From: CBINFS01 sp966250015
Lineage (GTDB): Bacteria; Bacteroidota; Rhodothermia; Rhodothermales; DASSAV01
DNA: 43,277 bases
Direction of reading: 5' to 3'
Assembly: GCA_966250015.1 (NCBI GenBank)
Contig: CBINFS010000032.1
Coordinates: 1-43,277 of the forward strand
Made by a program: the position numbers and the translations under genes. This document shows positions 34,555 to 42,098 of this stretch, piece after piece (the stretch's first letter is position 1; each line of letters begins with the position of its first letter). Under the pieces are notes generated by a model, which was not told where the DNA came from, did not search any database, and saw only the letters and a list, made by a program, of their open reading frames with translations.

Positions 34555-34711
34555 CTTTCAGGCCGTTGGAGAAAAATGCCCCCCATCTTTGGCTCCCGGG
34601 ACCTATCTCCGAAGACGCGGATGGATTGTGGACAGGTAAACCATATGGAATTGCTCGTAGCGTATGAATAGAGATTTATCAAAAGCGAATTGCCCGTCTA
34701 TGCCCCGATGA

Positions 34712-34933
34712 TTAGATCTGTTGTGCCTCCTCCAGGGCAGATTCCAGGACCATTTGCAGGAATGCTTCTGCTTGCATGCGGCTCACGCTTGGAAAGCCGT
34801 CGAGGAAATCCTCCTGCGTTTCGCCGCCTTTGAGATAATCGATGAGCGTATGCACCGGAACGCGTGTACCCGCAAAAACGGGAGTACCGCCCAGGATTTC
34901 CGGATCTCGTTGAATGATCTGCTCTCGTTTCAT
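34712..34933 (-). CDS. DUF433 small protein (orphan antitoxin-type)
   Basis: This is a 73-residue protein, starting at MKREQIIQRDPEILGG (34933); an ATG at 34963 would add ten residues. It has the DUF433 signature: RDPEILGGTPVFAGTRVPVHTLIDYLKGGETQEDFLDGFPSVS. DUF433 proteins are small winged-helix-like antitoxins, commonly encoded just before a DUF5615 PIN-like toxin. No DUF5615-like frame follows here: the 272 nt down to the peptide operon contain only short open frames with no toxin motif. It lies between the peptide operon and the asparagine-synthase-like gene, upstream of the operon and on the same strand, so it could be a solitary regulator or a remnant of a toxin-antitoxin pair. Confidence 0.85.
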   Translation of the reverse strand: MKREQIIQRDPEILGGTPVFAGTRVPVHTLIDYLKGGETQEDFLDGFPSVSRMQAEAFLQMVLESALEEAQQI

Positions 34934-35170
34934 GGCTTGCCACCTCCAATTCTCTGACGCCACAGGCAGCTTTTGGTCCGTCCTGTTTCTTTATGGCGGC
35001 ATAGCTTGAATTCTACGACATACCACCCTGATCGTGTAAATAACGTCCCCACTACGAACTCCTTGCGCCGGAAGTAGATGGGGTTTGCGCCCAAGTTTTT
35101 CCGTCGGCAGGCGCCCTTTCGTGTATCGTTCTCGATCCCGACTGCCGCAACCTCCCGCTCGCGCCGCCTC

Positions 35171-36745
35171 ATGTTCTTTACCTACGTCCCGGTATCGTCG
35201 CTGCCGCGCCTGGCCTGGTGTGCCCTTCTCCACCGAAACGATCCTGAAATTACCGTCTTGCACGGACCCTGGGTCGAGACGCGCGAGGATGGCTTCTTCG
35301 AGGGTGCGTGGGACGGATCGTTCGACGAAGGCCGGCCAGACGAAGCAACGACGTTCACCGGGTCGGGCGCGCGACTCGTGAGGGACCACATCGTCTTTGT
35401 CACCCCCACCCACATGAACGAGCACATCCACTCGCTCCGCGCCGGGGACGACCTGTATTTTTCGAATTCCTTGCCTTTCCTGCTCGAACGGTCCGATCAT
35501 ACGCTCGATCCATTCTATCCCTTTTACGGCTATGACCTGCGATGGCAGTTCCACTGGGGTCTCGAACGTCCGTGGAAGTCCATTCGGCTGCAAAACGGCA
35601 ACCGGGCGTATCAGCACTATCACGGCAACCTGGTCGTCGAGCCCGGCCTGACGATTACCCGCGAGGAGAAACGCTTGCCCTCGCCACCGACTGATTTTGC
35701 GGACTACTACCGCCTCCTCGAGCAAACGGTTGTCAAGGTCGCCGAAAATGCCGCTTCTCCGGGCCGAAAGCAGCCGTTCCGGCCGGTTACGTCGCTTTCA
35801 AGAGGGTACGACTCCCCGGCGGTCGCCGTGCTAGCCCGGCATGCGGGGTGCCGCGAGGCCGTCACGTTCAGGGACCAGGAGGAGGGTGAAAACGACCGGA
35901 ACGACTGCGGCGCCGAAATCGCCGGGCTGCTCGGGCTCGACGTCACGGTGTTCGACCGGTACGGCTACAAAAAGCACCCAGGCTTGCCCGAAGCGGAGTT
36001 CTGCGCCTTCCCCTTTCCGTCCGACATGGTCGTGGCCGGAATGCAGCGGAAGCTTGCCCGCAGCCTGCTGTTCATGGGATGGCACGGCGATACCGTCTGG
36101 AATCCCGACGCGTCTGCCATCTACCCCTACCTCCAGTGGAACTTGAAAACCGACACGGTCTGGCTGGCCGGCAACGGGATGGGTGAATTCCGTCTTCGCA
36201 CCGGGTTCTTCCTGTTCCCCGTTCCGTACATCGCCGCACTGCACGTGCCCGCCATTCACAAGATCACCGTCTCGCCCGAGATGAAGCCGTGGACGCTTGG
36301 AGGGGAATACGACCGCCCGATCCCGCGCCGCATTCTCGAAGAAGCAGGGGTCCCGCGCGGCCTCTTCGGGTTAAAAAAAAGAGCGGGCGCCTTCTACTGG
36401 ATCGATAACCCCGGCCAGCTTTCCGAAACGAGCCGGAAGGACTTCGACGCGTTCTTTTCCTTCGTTTGGGACCAGGTGCCGCTTTTCCGAAAGCTGCGCT
36501 ACTGGTTTCTGCATCAGGTCTTCCGCTTCAACCGCCTCGTGTTTCGCGCAAACGACCCGGTCGGCCCCACCGGCCTGCCGGCAAAAATTATGGACGCGCG
36601 GTTCAAACGCTACCCCCCGAAAATGGCGTATTTACTACATTGGGGAATCGAGCGAACCCGCGACCGCTACGCGCTGCCGGGTTCACCAAGGTATCGGAGA
36701 GCATCAGCGGATCAGATCGCCGTACCTGAGTCGTACGCTGATTGA
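35171..36745 (+). CDS. Asparagine synthase-like ATP-pyrophosphatase ligase lacking the glutaminase cysteine
   Basis: I start at the ATG at 35171 (MFFTYVPVSS), which gives 524 residues; an in-frame ATG at 35078 would add 31 basic residues and is less natural. Residues ~30-130 look like the N-terminal domain of asparagine synthases (FFEGAWDGSFDEG, then DDLYFSNSLPFLLER). There is no Cys at position 2, so it cannot release ammonia from glutamine in the usual way. A PP-loop follows at 208-215 (SLSRGYDS, i.e. SxGxDS), marking the ATP-pyrophosphatase fold. MGWHGDTVWNP may be the second active-site segment. Relatives without the cysteine include beta-lactam synthetases, lasso-peptide cyclases and unassigned ligases. 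It is divergent from the peptide operon, about 700 bp from its start, so a tailoring role is possible but unproven. The product is unknown. Confidence 0.75.
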   Translation: MFFTYVPVSSLPRLAWCALLHRNDPEITVLHGPWVETREDGFFEGAWDGSFDEGRPDEATTFTGSGARLVRDHIVFVTPTHMNEHIHSLRAGDDLYFSNSLPFLLERSDHTLDPFYPFYGYDLRWQFHWGLERPWKSIRLQNGNRAYQHYHGNLVVEPGLTITREEKRLPSPPTDFADYYRLLEQTVVKVAENAASPGRKQPFRPVTSLSRGYDSPAVAVLARHAGCREAVTFRDQEEGENDRNDCGAEIAGLLGLDVTVFDRYGYKKHPGLPEAEFCAFPFPSDMVVAGMQRKLARSLLFMGWHGDTVWNPDASAIYPYLQWNLKTDTVWLAGNGMGEFRLRTGFFLFPVPYIAALHVPAIHKITVSPEMKPWTLGGEYDRPIPRRILEEAGVPRGLFGLKKRAGAFYWIDNPGQLSETSRKDFDAFFSFVWDQVPLFRKLRYWFLHQVFRFNRLVFRANDPVGPTGLPAKIMDARFKRYPPKMAYLLHWGIERTRDRYALPGSPRYRRASADQIAVPESYAD

Positions 36746-36780
36746 GCCTACAGAAACCCGTTCTAAACCTTGCCGAAACC

Positions 36781-38289
36781 ATGAAAGCTTTCCTTGCCCT
36801 GATCTTCCTCTGGTCTTCAGGCGCCGTCATTACTCCGCCTGATTCCTCCGTCGTTACGCTGCCCCGCTCCACGCCCGAAGCGCAGGGCATATCTTCTGCT
36901 GCCATCCTCGACTTCATCGAAACCGCCGACCGGGAGATCGACGCCATGAACAGCTTCATGCTGGTGCGCCACGGGCAGGTGGTTGCCGAAGGCTGGTGGG
37001 CGCCGTACGACGCCGCCACCCCGCACGTCCTCTACTCCCTCAGCAAGAGCTTTACGTCAACCGCCGTCGGACTGGCCGTCGCCGAAGGCAAGCTCAGCAT
37101 CCACGACCGAGTCATTGACTTCTTTCCCGAAGATGTCCCCGCCGAACCGTCCGAGAATCTGAAATCCATGCGTGTGCACGACCTGCTGCGCATGTCGGCC
37201 GGGCATGAGGTGGAAGTTTCGCTCGGCCTTAACGACGTCTGGACTCGCGCCTTCCTCCACCACCCTGTTCCCTACAAGCCGGGCACCCACTTCCTCTACA
37301 ACACCCCGGCCACCTACATGCTCTCGGCCATCGTTCAGAAGGCCACCGGCCAGACGGTCTTCGACTACCTCCAGCCAAGGCTCTTCGAACCCCTCGGCTT
37401 CGAGGACCACTCGTGGGGCACAAGCCCGCAGGGCGTCACCCTCGGAGGGTATGGCCTCAACATCCGCACCGAGGACATCGCCCGCTTCGGCCAGCTCTAC
37501 CTGCAAAAAGGCATGTGGAACGGGAAGCAGCTCATCCCAGCATCCTGGGTAGAAGCCGCCACCGCTCGGCAGACCTCGAACGGCAGCAACCCCGATAGCG
37601 ATTGGGAGCAGGGATACGGCTACCAGTTCTGGCGCAGCCGCCACAATACCTACCGCGGCGATGGCGCCTTCGGACAGTATTGCATGGTCTTCCCCGATCA
37701 GGACGCTGTCGTCGCCATCACGAGCGGTGTGCGCGACATGCAGGCCGTGATGAACCTCGTGTGGGACAAGCTGCTGCCCGCCATGTCCGACGCCCCCCTG
37801 CCGGAGGATCCCGCCACACAGGCGCGGCTCAAAGAGAAGCTCTCAAGCCTTGCCGTCAAAACCGTTTCGGGTAAAGCGGATTCACCCCTTACCGAAAGCG
37901 TCTCGGGTAAGTGGTTCGATTTGGCCGAAAACGACCTCGGTGTTGCGGCGGTGTCGATCGACTTCAGCGGCCCGCAACCCGTCCTCCAGATGCAGACCGC
38001 CCAGGGCGACGGCCGCATCGAGATCGGCTTCGAGACGTGGCAGAAGGGCCATACGTTCTTCACCAACGGCATCGGCCGCGCCCTGCTTCAGGCAGCGGAC
38101 TTTGCCGTCGGCGCAAGCGGCGCCTGGACCGCCGACGATACCTACACCGTCAAGCTTGTGTACTACGAAACCCCGTTCTACACGACCATGAACTTCCGCT
38201 TCGACGGCGACGCCCTCACCATCGACTCGGAGCACAACGTTGCCTTCGGCCCGACCAAACGCCCCACGCTGACCGGCCGCGCCAGGTAA
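36781..38289 (+). CDS. Secreted S12-family serine hydrolase (beta-lactamase-like)
   Basis: The likely start is the ATG at 36781, giving 502 residues with a signal peptide (MKAFLALIFLWSSGAV); an in-frame TTG at 36742 overlaps the previous stop. The catalytic domain has the SxxK motif SLSK (Ser86, Lys89) in LYSLSKSFTSTAVGLAVAEGKL, the tyrosine motif in FLYNTPATYML and YRGDGAFGQY in place of the KTG box. These fit class-C beta-lactamase-related hydrolases of peptidase family S12 (esterases, D-aminopeptidases, carboxypeptidases). A C-terminal domain of about 150 residues with beta-rich sequence follows. It is 35 nt from the asparagine-synthase-like gene in the same direction and converges on dinB with a 7-nt gap. 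Exported hydrolase is well supported; true beta-lactamase activity is not. Confidence 0.88.
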   Translation: MKAFLALIFLWSSGAVITPPDSSVVTLPRSTPEAQGISSAAILDFIETADREIDAMNSFMLVRHGQVVAEGWWAPYDAATPHVLYSLSKSFTSTAVGLAVAEGKLSIHDRVIDFFPEDVPAEPSENLKSMRVHDLLRMSAGHEVEVSLGLNDVWTRAFLHHPVPYKPGTHFLYNTPATYMLSAIVQKATGQTVFDYLQPRLFEPLGFEDHSWGTSPQGVTLGGYGLNIRTEDIARFGQLYLQKGMWNGKQLIPASWVEAATARQTSNGSNPDSDWEQGYGYQFWRSRHNTYRGDGAFGQYCMVFPDQDAVVAITSGVRDMQAVMNLVWDKLLPAMSDAPLPEDPATQARLKEKLSSLAVKTVSGKADSPLTESVSGKWFDLAENDLGVAAVSIDFSGPQPVLQMQTAQGDGRIEIGFETWQKGHTFFTNGIGRALLQAADFAVGASGAWTADDTYTVKLVYYETPFYTTMNFRFDGDALTIDSEHNVAFGPTKRPTLTGRAR

Positions 38290-38296
38290 GCCTAGA

Positions 38297-39376
38297 TTAT
38301 AAATCGAGCACGAGCTGGTGCGATCCGCCATTTTCTGTGGGGCTCGTCAGGCCGGACACCGAAAGACCCAGCAGCCGCACCGGCCGCGTCGGCAGCGAAG
38401 GCTCGTTTAGCAGGATCCGACTGATTCGGAAGAGCTCTTCTGGCGACCGGACCTCGTGGGGTAGCGTCCGGCTCCGCGTTTGCTGGACGAAGTCGAAGTA
38501 CTTGATCTTGAGCGTAACCGTGCGCCCGGTAGTGCCGCTGCGTTCCAGCCGCCGGGCCACTTCTGCCGAGATGTACTCGAGCCGCTTGAGAAGGTCAGCC
38601 TCTTTGATAAGGTCCTCTTCAAACGTCCTTTCCGCTCCGACCGACTTGCGCTGGCGGTCGGGGCGGACCGGGCGGTCGTCCAGTGCCCGCGCAATCCGGT
38701 AGAAGTGGCTGCCCGCCTTCCCGAAATGCTTCCGGAGCTCTTCTTCGCTCCGCGCACGGAGGTCAGCGCCTGTCTCGATTCCCATCGCCCGCATCCGCTC
38801 GGCCGTCACCGGTCCGACCCCGTAAAATCGGTCGACGGGCAGCGCCGCAACGAAGGCCTCTGCCTCTTCCGGCAGGATCACCGTCAGGCCGTCCGGCTTG
38901 TTCACGTCGGAGGCGAGCTTTGCCAGAAACTTGTTGATCGATACGCCCGCCGATGCCGTCAGGCCGGTTTCCTTTAAGATCCGTGCTTTGATCTCCCGGG
39001 CGATCAGCGTCGCCGACGGCGGCCCTTGTTTCACGTGCGTGACGTCGAGGAACGCCTCGTCAATCGATAGCGGCTCGACCAGGTCGGTGTAGGTGTAGAA
39101 GATCTCCCGAATCTGGTGTGAAACGGCCCGGTAAACGTCGAACCTCGACTTTACCAGGATGAGCTGAGGGCAGCGCCGGCGCGCCACTACCGTCGGCATC
39201 GCCGACCGCACCCCGTACGCCCGGGCCTCGTAGCTCGCCGCCGCCACGACGCCCCGGCGCGACGTACCCCCGACTGCAACGGGCTTTCCACGCAACTCGG
39301 GATTGTCGCGCTGCTCAACGGATGCGAAAAACGCATCCATGTCGATGTGAATGATCTTCCGATACACGGCCCCCAT
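38297..39376 (-). CDS. dinB: DNA polymerase IV (Y-family translesion polymerase)
   Basis: This 359-residue protein is a Y-family polymerase that copies past damaged bases with low fidelity. It has the catalytic start IIHIDMDAFFASVEQRDNP, the YEARAYGVRSAMP block and LSIDEAFLDVT with the metal-binding acidic pair. The thumb and little-finger domains follow (LAKLASDVNKPDGLTV, VGPVTAERM, GRTVTLKIKYFDF). It ends in QLVLDL, which fits a C-terminal sliding-clamp-binding peptide. Length equals that of typical DinB (~350). It lies 98 nt downstream of the flavin oxidase gene on the same strand and converges with the S12 hydrolase. No LexA-type operator was recognised. Confidence 0.96.
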   Translation of the reverse strand: MGAVYRKIIHIDMDAFFASVEQRDNPELRGKPVAVGGTSRRGVVAAASYEARAYGVRSAMPTVVARRRCPQLILVKSRFDVYRAVSHQIREIFYTYTDLVEPLSIDEAFLDVTHVKQGPPSATLIAREIKARILKETGLTASAGVSINKFLAKLASDVNKPDGLTVILPEEAEAFVAALPVDRFYGVGPVTAERMRAMGIETGADLRARSEEELRKHFGKAGSHFYRIARALDDRPVRPDRQRKSVGAERTFEEDLIKEADLLKRLEYISAEVARRLERSGTTGRTVTLKIKYFDFVQQTRSRTLPHEVRSPEELFRISRILLNEPSLPTRPVRLLGLSVSGLTSPTENGGSHQLVLDL

Positions 39377-39474
39377 CGATACCGGCTTTTCAGGGAAGAT
39401 AGGCCGTTATACGAAAGATCCGTAAGGGTTGACGGGATCTTCTATCTGAAAAAATGACTCGAAGACCCGTTTTC

Positions 39475-40905
39475 TCAGCGCGAGAAGGGCTTAATGTTGT
39501 GATTGAACCGGAAGAGGTTCGTGGGGTCGTACTTCTCTTTCAGCGCCACCAGCCGGTCGTAGTTTTTCCCGTAGGCCGTGTGGATCAGCTCCTGGTCTTC
39601 CTCGCCGAGCCCGCCAAAGTTGAGGTAGGCGCCCCGGCCGAAACGCCGCACCGCGTCGTAGAATTGTCTGGTCCAGGCGATGTTCTCCTCACTGGCGCTC
39701 GGACTCACCCAGGTCGCATCGATGTTCAGCAGGTACTGCGCCGACCGGTACCCGATCGGAGTCGCGTCGTCGGGCACACGGCTGACCGCTCCGCCGAGGT
39801 GCCGGATCGGGATCAACGTTTTGAGCGACGGCCGCTTTGCGGCGTGCGCCTGGATCAGGTCGATCGTTTCGTCGCTCAAGTCGTCCATGTACAGCGACTT
39901 CCAGTAGTAGTATTGCCCGTCGGGGAACAGCGCGTCGAACATCTGCTGGACGGCGAGGAAAGGCTGTACGCCGCTCACGTCGATCAGGGGTTCGGCCAGC
40001 GTCCGGAGCGGAGCGAACGTACGGGCTCCCTCCTCGATGGGTCCTGCATACAATCCTCCCACACCCACAAATGGCGTATTCCAGAGTGCTTCCGGAAAGG
40101 GTGGAACCGCGGGAATGGTCCAGATCACCGTGTCCGTCGTTGCCTCGTCCGGCGCCGTACGGGTCCAGTCACGCCAGGCGCGCAGGACTTCGGCCGCCCG
40201 GTCGATCGGGTACATCGTCGTCATAAAGAAGACCTGCGGTCCAACCGGGTGCAGCTTGAACTCGAAGGACGTGATGACGCCGAAGTTGCCGCCGCCCCCG
40301 CGAATGCCCCAGAAGAGGTCGGGATGGTCGGTTTCGCTCACCGTCAGGCACTGCCCGTCCGCCGTTACGACGTCCGCAGAGATCAGGTTGTCCACGCTCA
40401 TCCCGTACTTTCGTCGCAGCCAGGAGAGTCCGCCGCTGAGCGTGAGTCCCGCCAGCCCCGTCATGGACACGTTGCCCCCGGGCACGGCCAGCCCGAACAC
40501 CTGCGTCTCACGGTCGAGGTTACCCAGCGTGACCCCCGCCTGCGCGCGCACCGTGCGACGGGCCGGATCGACGCGGATGCCCTTCATGTAGGTCAGGTCG
40601 ATCACCAGGTGGCCGTCGTTCATCGCAAAACCTGCAACGCTGTGCCCGCCGCCTCGGACGGAAACGAACAGGCCGTTGTCCCGCGCGAAGTTCACAGCCG
40701 AGATGACGTCGGCCACGCCGGCGCAGCGGACGATGAACGCCGGGTAGCGGTCGATGAGCCCGTTCCAGACCAGCCTCGCCCGGTTATAGCCACGGTCGCC
40801 GGGCCTCAGCACCAAACCGGTCAGCTCGCGTCTGAAAGCCTCGATCGCCAGCTCATCGGGTAGCGGCCTATCATGGAAGGTAGAAGGGCTCCGTTTCGTT
40901 TCCAT
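39475..40905 (-). CDS. FAD-linked oxidase of the berberine-bridge (BBE) type
   Basis: Taking the ATG at 40905 (METKRSPSTF) gives 476 residues; a GTG at 40950 would add 15, and neither has a clear ribosome-binding site. It is a PCMH/VAO-type flavoprotein. VSVRGGGHSVAGFAMNDGHL carries the histidine that binds FAD covalently. The second attachment site of bicovalent members (a Cys in the GxC segment) is absent: the region reads VPGGNVSMTGLAGLTLSGG. DLFWGIRGGGGNFGVITSFEF and the C-terminal BBE motif YDPTNLFRFNHNI complete the family pattern. Members oxidise alcohols, sugars or natural-product intermediates with oxygen. No signal peptide is visible. It is followed by dinB with no evident functional link. 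A role in tailoring the peptide product is conceivable but unsupported by operon structure. Confidence 0.92.
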   Translation of the reverse strand: METKRSPSTFHDRPLPDELAIEAFRRELTGLVLRPGDRGYNRARLVWNGLIDRYPAFIVRCAGVADVISAVNFARDNGLFVSVRGGGHSVAGFAMNDGHLVIDLTYMKGIRVDPARRTVRAQAGVTLGNLDRETQVFGLAVPGGNVSMTGLAGLTLSGGLSWLRRKYGMSVDNLISADVVTADGQCLTVSETDHPDLFWGIRGGGGNFGVITSFEFKLHPVGPQVFFMTTMYPIDRAAEVLRAWRDWTRTAPDEATTDTVIWTIPAVPPFPEALWNTPFVGVGGLYAGPIEEGARTFAPLRTLAEPLIDVSGVQPFLAVQQMFDALFPDGQYYYWKSLYMDDLSDETIDLIQAHAAKRPSLKTLIPIRHLGGAVSRVPDDATPIGYRSAQYLLNIDATWVSPSASEENIAWTRQFYDAVRRFGRGAYLNFGGLGEEDQELIHTAYGKNYDRLVALKEKYDPTNLFRFNHNIKPFSR

Positions 40906-41186
40906 GCGCGATGAACCCCGTACGTTGGTTAATTGGTCAAACCGGCTCACACCACCCGGGCCGAATGCGACGACCGGGTACCTATTCCTCCGCGCGTCTC
41001 ACCTACCTACCTGAGCGCCCGAATGACCCATTTACGGCTAATGAAATCCAATCGTTTCAAGAATTAAGCTACAGCCGCTTCACCGTGCGAGATTTACGTG
41101 GAAATGTGGAGGGGTAGGGAGGTTTTTTTCGCCGTTGGCTACCTTTCGGCGATCTAAAGAGGGCGAATTGATCTAACGAGGGCACT

Positions 41187-42020
41187 ATGAGCGCTCAGAC
41201 GCTATCACACTGGATTCCCGCAGCCCTGACGGGATTGCTTTCCACGAAATTTATGATGACCGGCCGTGAGAAAGAGCTGGCACCACTATGGAACGAGCTG
41301 GACACACCCTCGGGCGGCGGCGTGTTCGACCCCTCCATGGTGGACGGGCTGCCCGAACCGGCGAAGCGTTGGCTGCTCCGGGCGATCACGCCCGGCACCC
41401 CGTTACGTCACACCGCTACGCTGTCCATGAGCGGCTCGATACGGCTCAAACCGGGCGCCGAGCCGCTCCCGATGAAGGCCGAACAGATCCTCGCGCCGCC
41501 CCGCGGCTTCATCTGGAAGGCACGGGTGAGCAAAGGCCTCATGCGGATCAGCGGGTTCGACCGCCTGGTGCACGGAACCGCAAAAATGCGCTGGTGGCTC
41601 TACGGCCTCGTGCCCGTCGTCAAAGGCGAAGGGATCGACGTGGACCGGTCCGCAGCCGGGCGTCTCGCCGGCGAGGCCGCCCTCGTCCCGGCCTCCCTGC
41701 TGCCTGGAACCGGTGTGCGCTGGGAAGCCATTGACGACCGCTCGGCCCGCTACCTGATGACCGTCGGCAACGAGCAGGTCGCCACCACCGTTGTAGTCGA
41801 CGAAAATGGTTTCCTCGAACGCGTGAGCATCAACCGGTGGAAGGACGACGCCGGTGGTGGAAAGCCCGGCTACGCCCGCTTCGACGTCGATCAATGGGAA
41901 GACGAACGCACCTTCGACGGCTACACTATCCCCACTCGTTTCCGCGCCGGCTGGAATCTCGGCGCCCTCGACGAGTTTCCGTTCTTCTACGCCCGGATCG
42001 ACGAGATCACCTACCGGTAG
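41187..42020 (+). CDS. DUF6544 family protein
   Basis: This 277-residue protein starts at an ATG with GAGGG 7 nt upstream. It shows the pattern I associate with DUF6544: LPEPAKRWLLRAITPGTPLRHTATLSMSG, then MKAEQILAPPRGFIWKARV, WLYGLVPVVKGEG, SAAGRLAGEAALVPASLLP, and FDGYTIPTRFRAGWNLG near the end. The function of the family is unknown. The mid-region is rich in beta strands and has no catalytic motif I recognise. A weakly hydrophobic stretch near residues 8-20 might be a membrane association but is not a clean signal peptide. It is divergent from the flavin oxidase gene and is followed after 78 nt by the GH172 gene in the same direction. Confidence 0.8.
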   Translation: MSAQTLSHWIPAALTGLLSTKFMMTGREKELAPLWNELDTPSGGGVFDPSMVDGLPEPAKRWLLRAITPGTPLRHTATLSMSGSIRLKPGAEPLPMKAEQILAPPRGFIWKARVSKGLMRISGFDRLVHGTAKMRWWLYGLVPVVKGEGIDVDRSAAGRLAGEAALVPASLLPGTGVRWEAIDDRSARYLMTVGNEQVATTVVVDENGFLERVSINRWKDDAGGGKPGYARFDVDQWEDERTFDGYTIPTRFRAGWNLGALDEFPFFYARIDEITYR

Positions 42021-42098
42021 GACCGAAATACAACCAATTCTCTGTGTTTTCCTACCTTATTTTCTGCCAACTTTGAAGAAAAACCTTCCGGGAATCCA

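Noticed and set aside
34497..34682. 61-residue minus-strand frame as the toxin partner of DUF433
   Set aside because: It lacks the N-terminal DEN/LP pattern and acidic residues of DUF5615/PIN-like toxins.
35171..36745. Lasso-peptide cyclase assignment for the asparagine-synthase-like gene
   Set aside because: No short precursor gene, RRE protein or B-type protease is present nearby.
41120..41160. T-run followed by TCGCCG...CGGCGA as an intrinsic terminator
   Set aside because: The stem is only 6 bp with a 12-nt loop, and the T-run precedes it on plus and is an A-run on minus, so neither direction fits.
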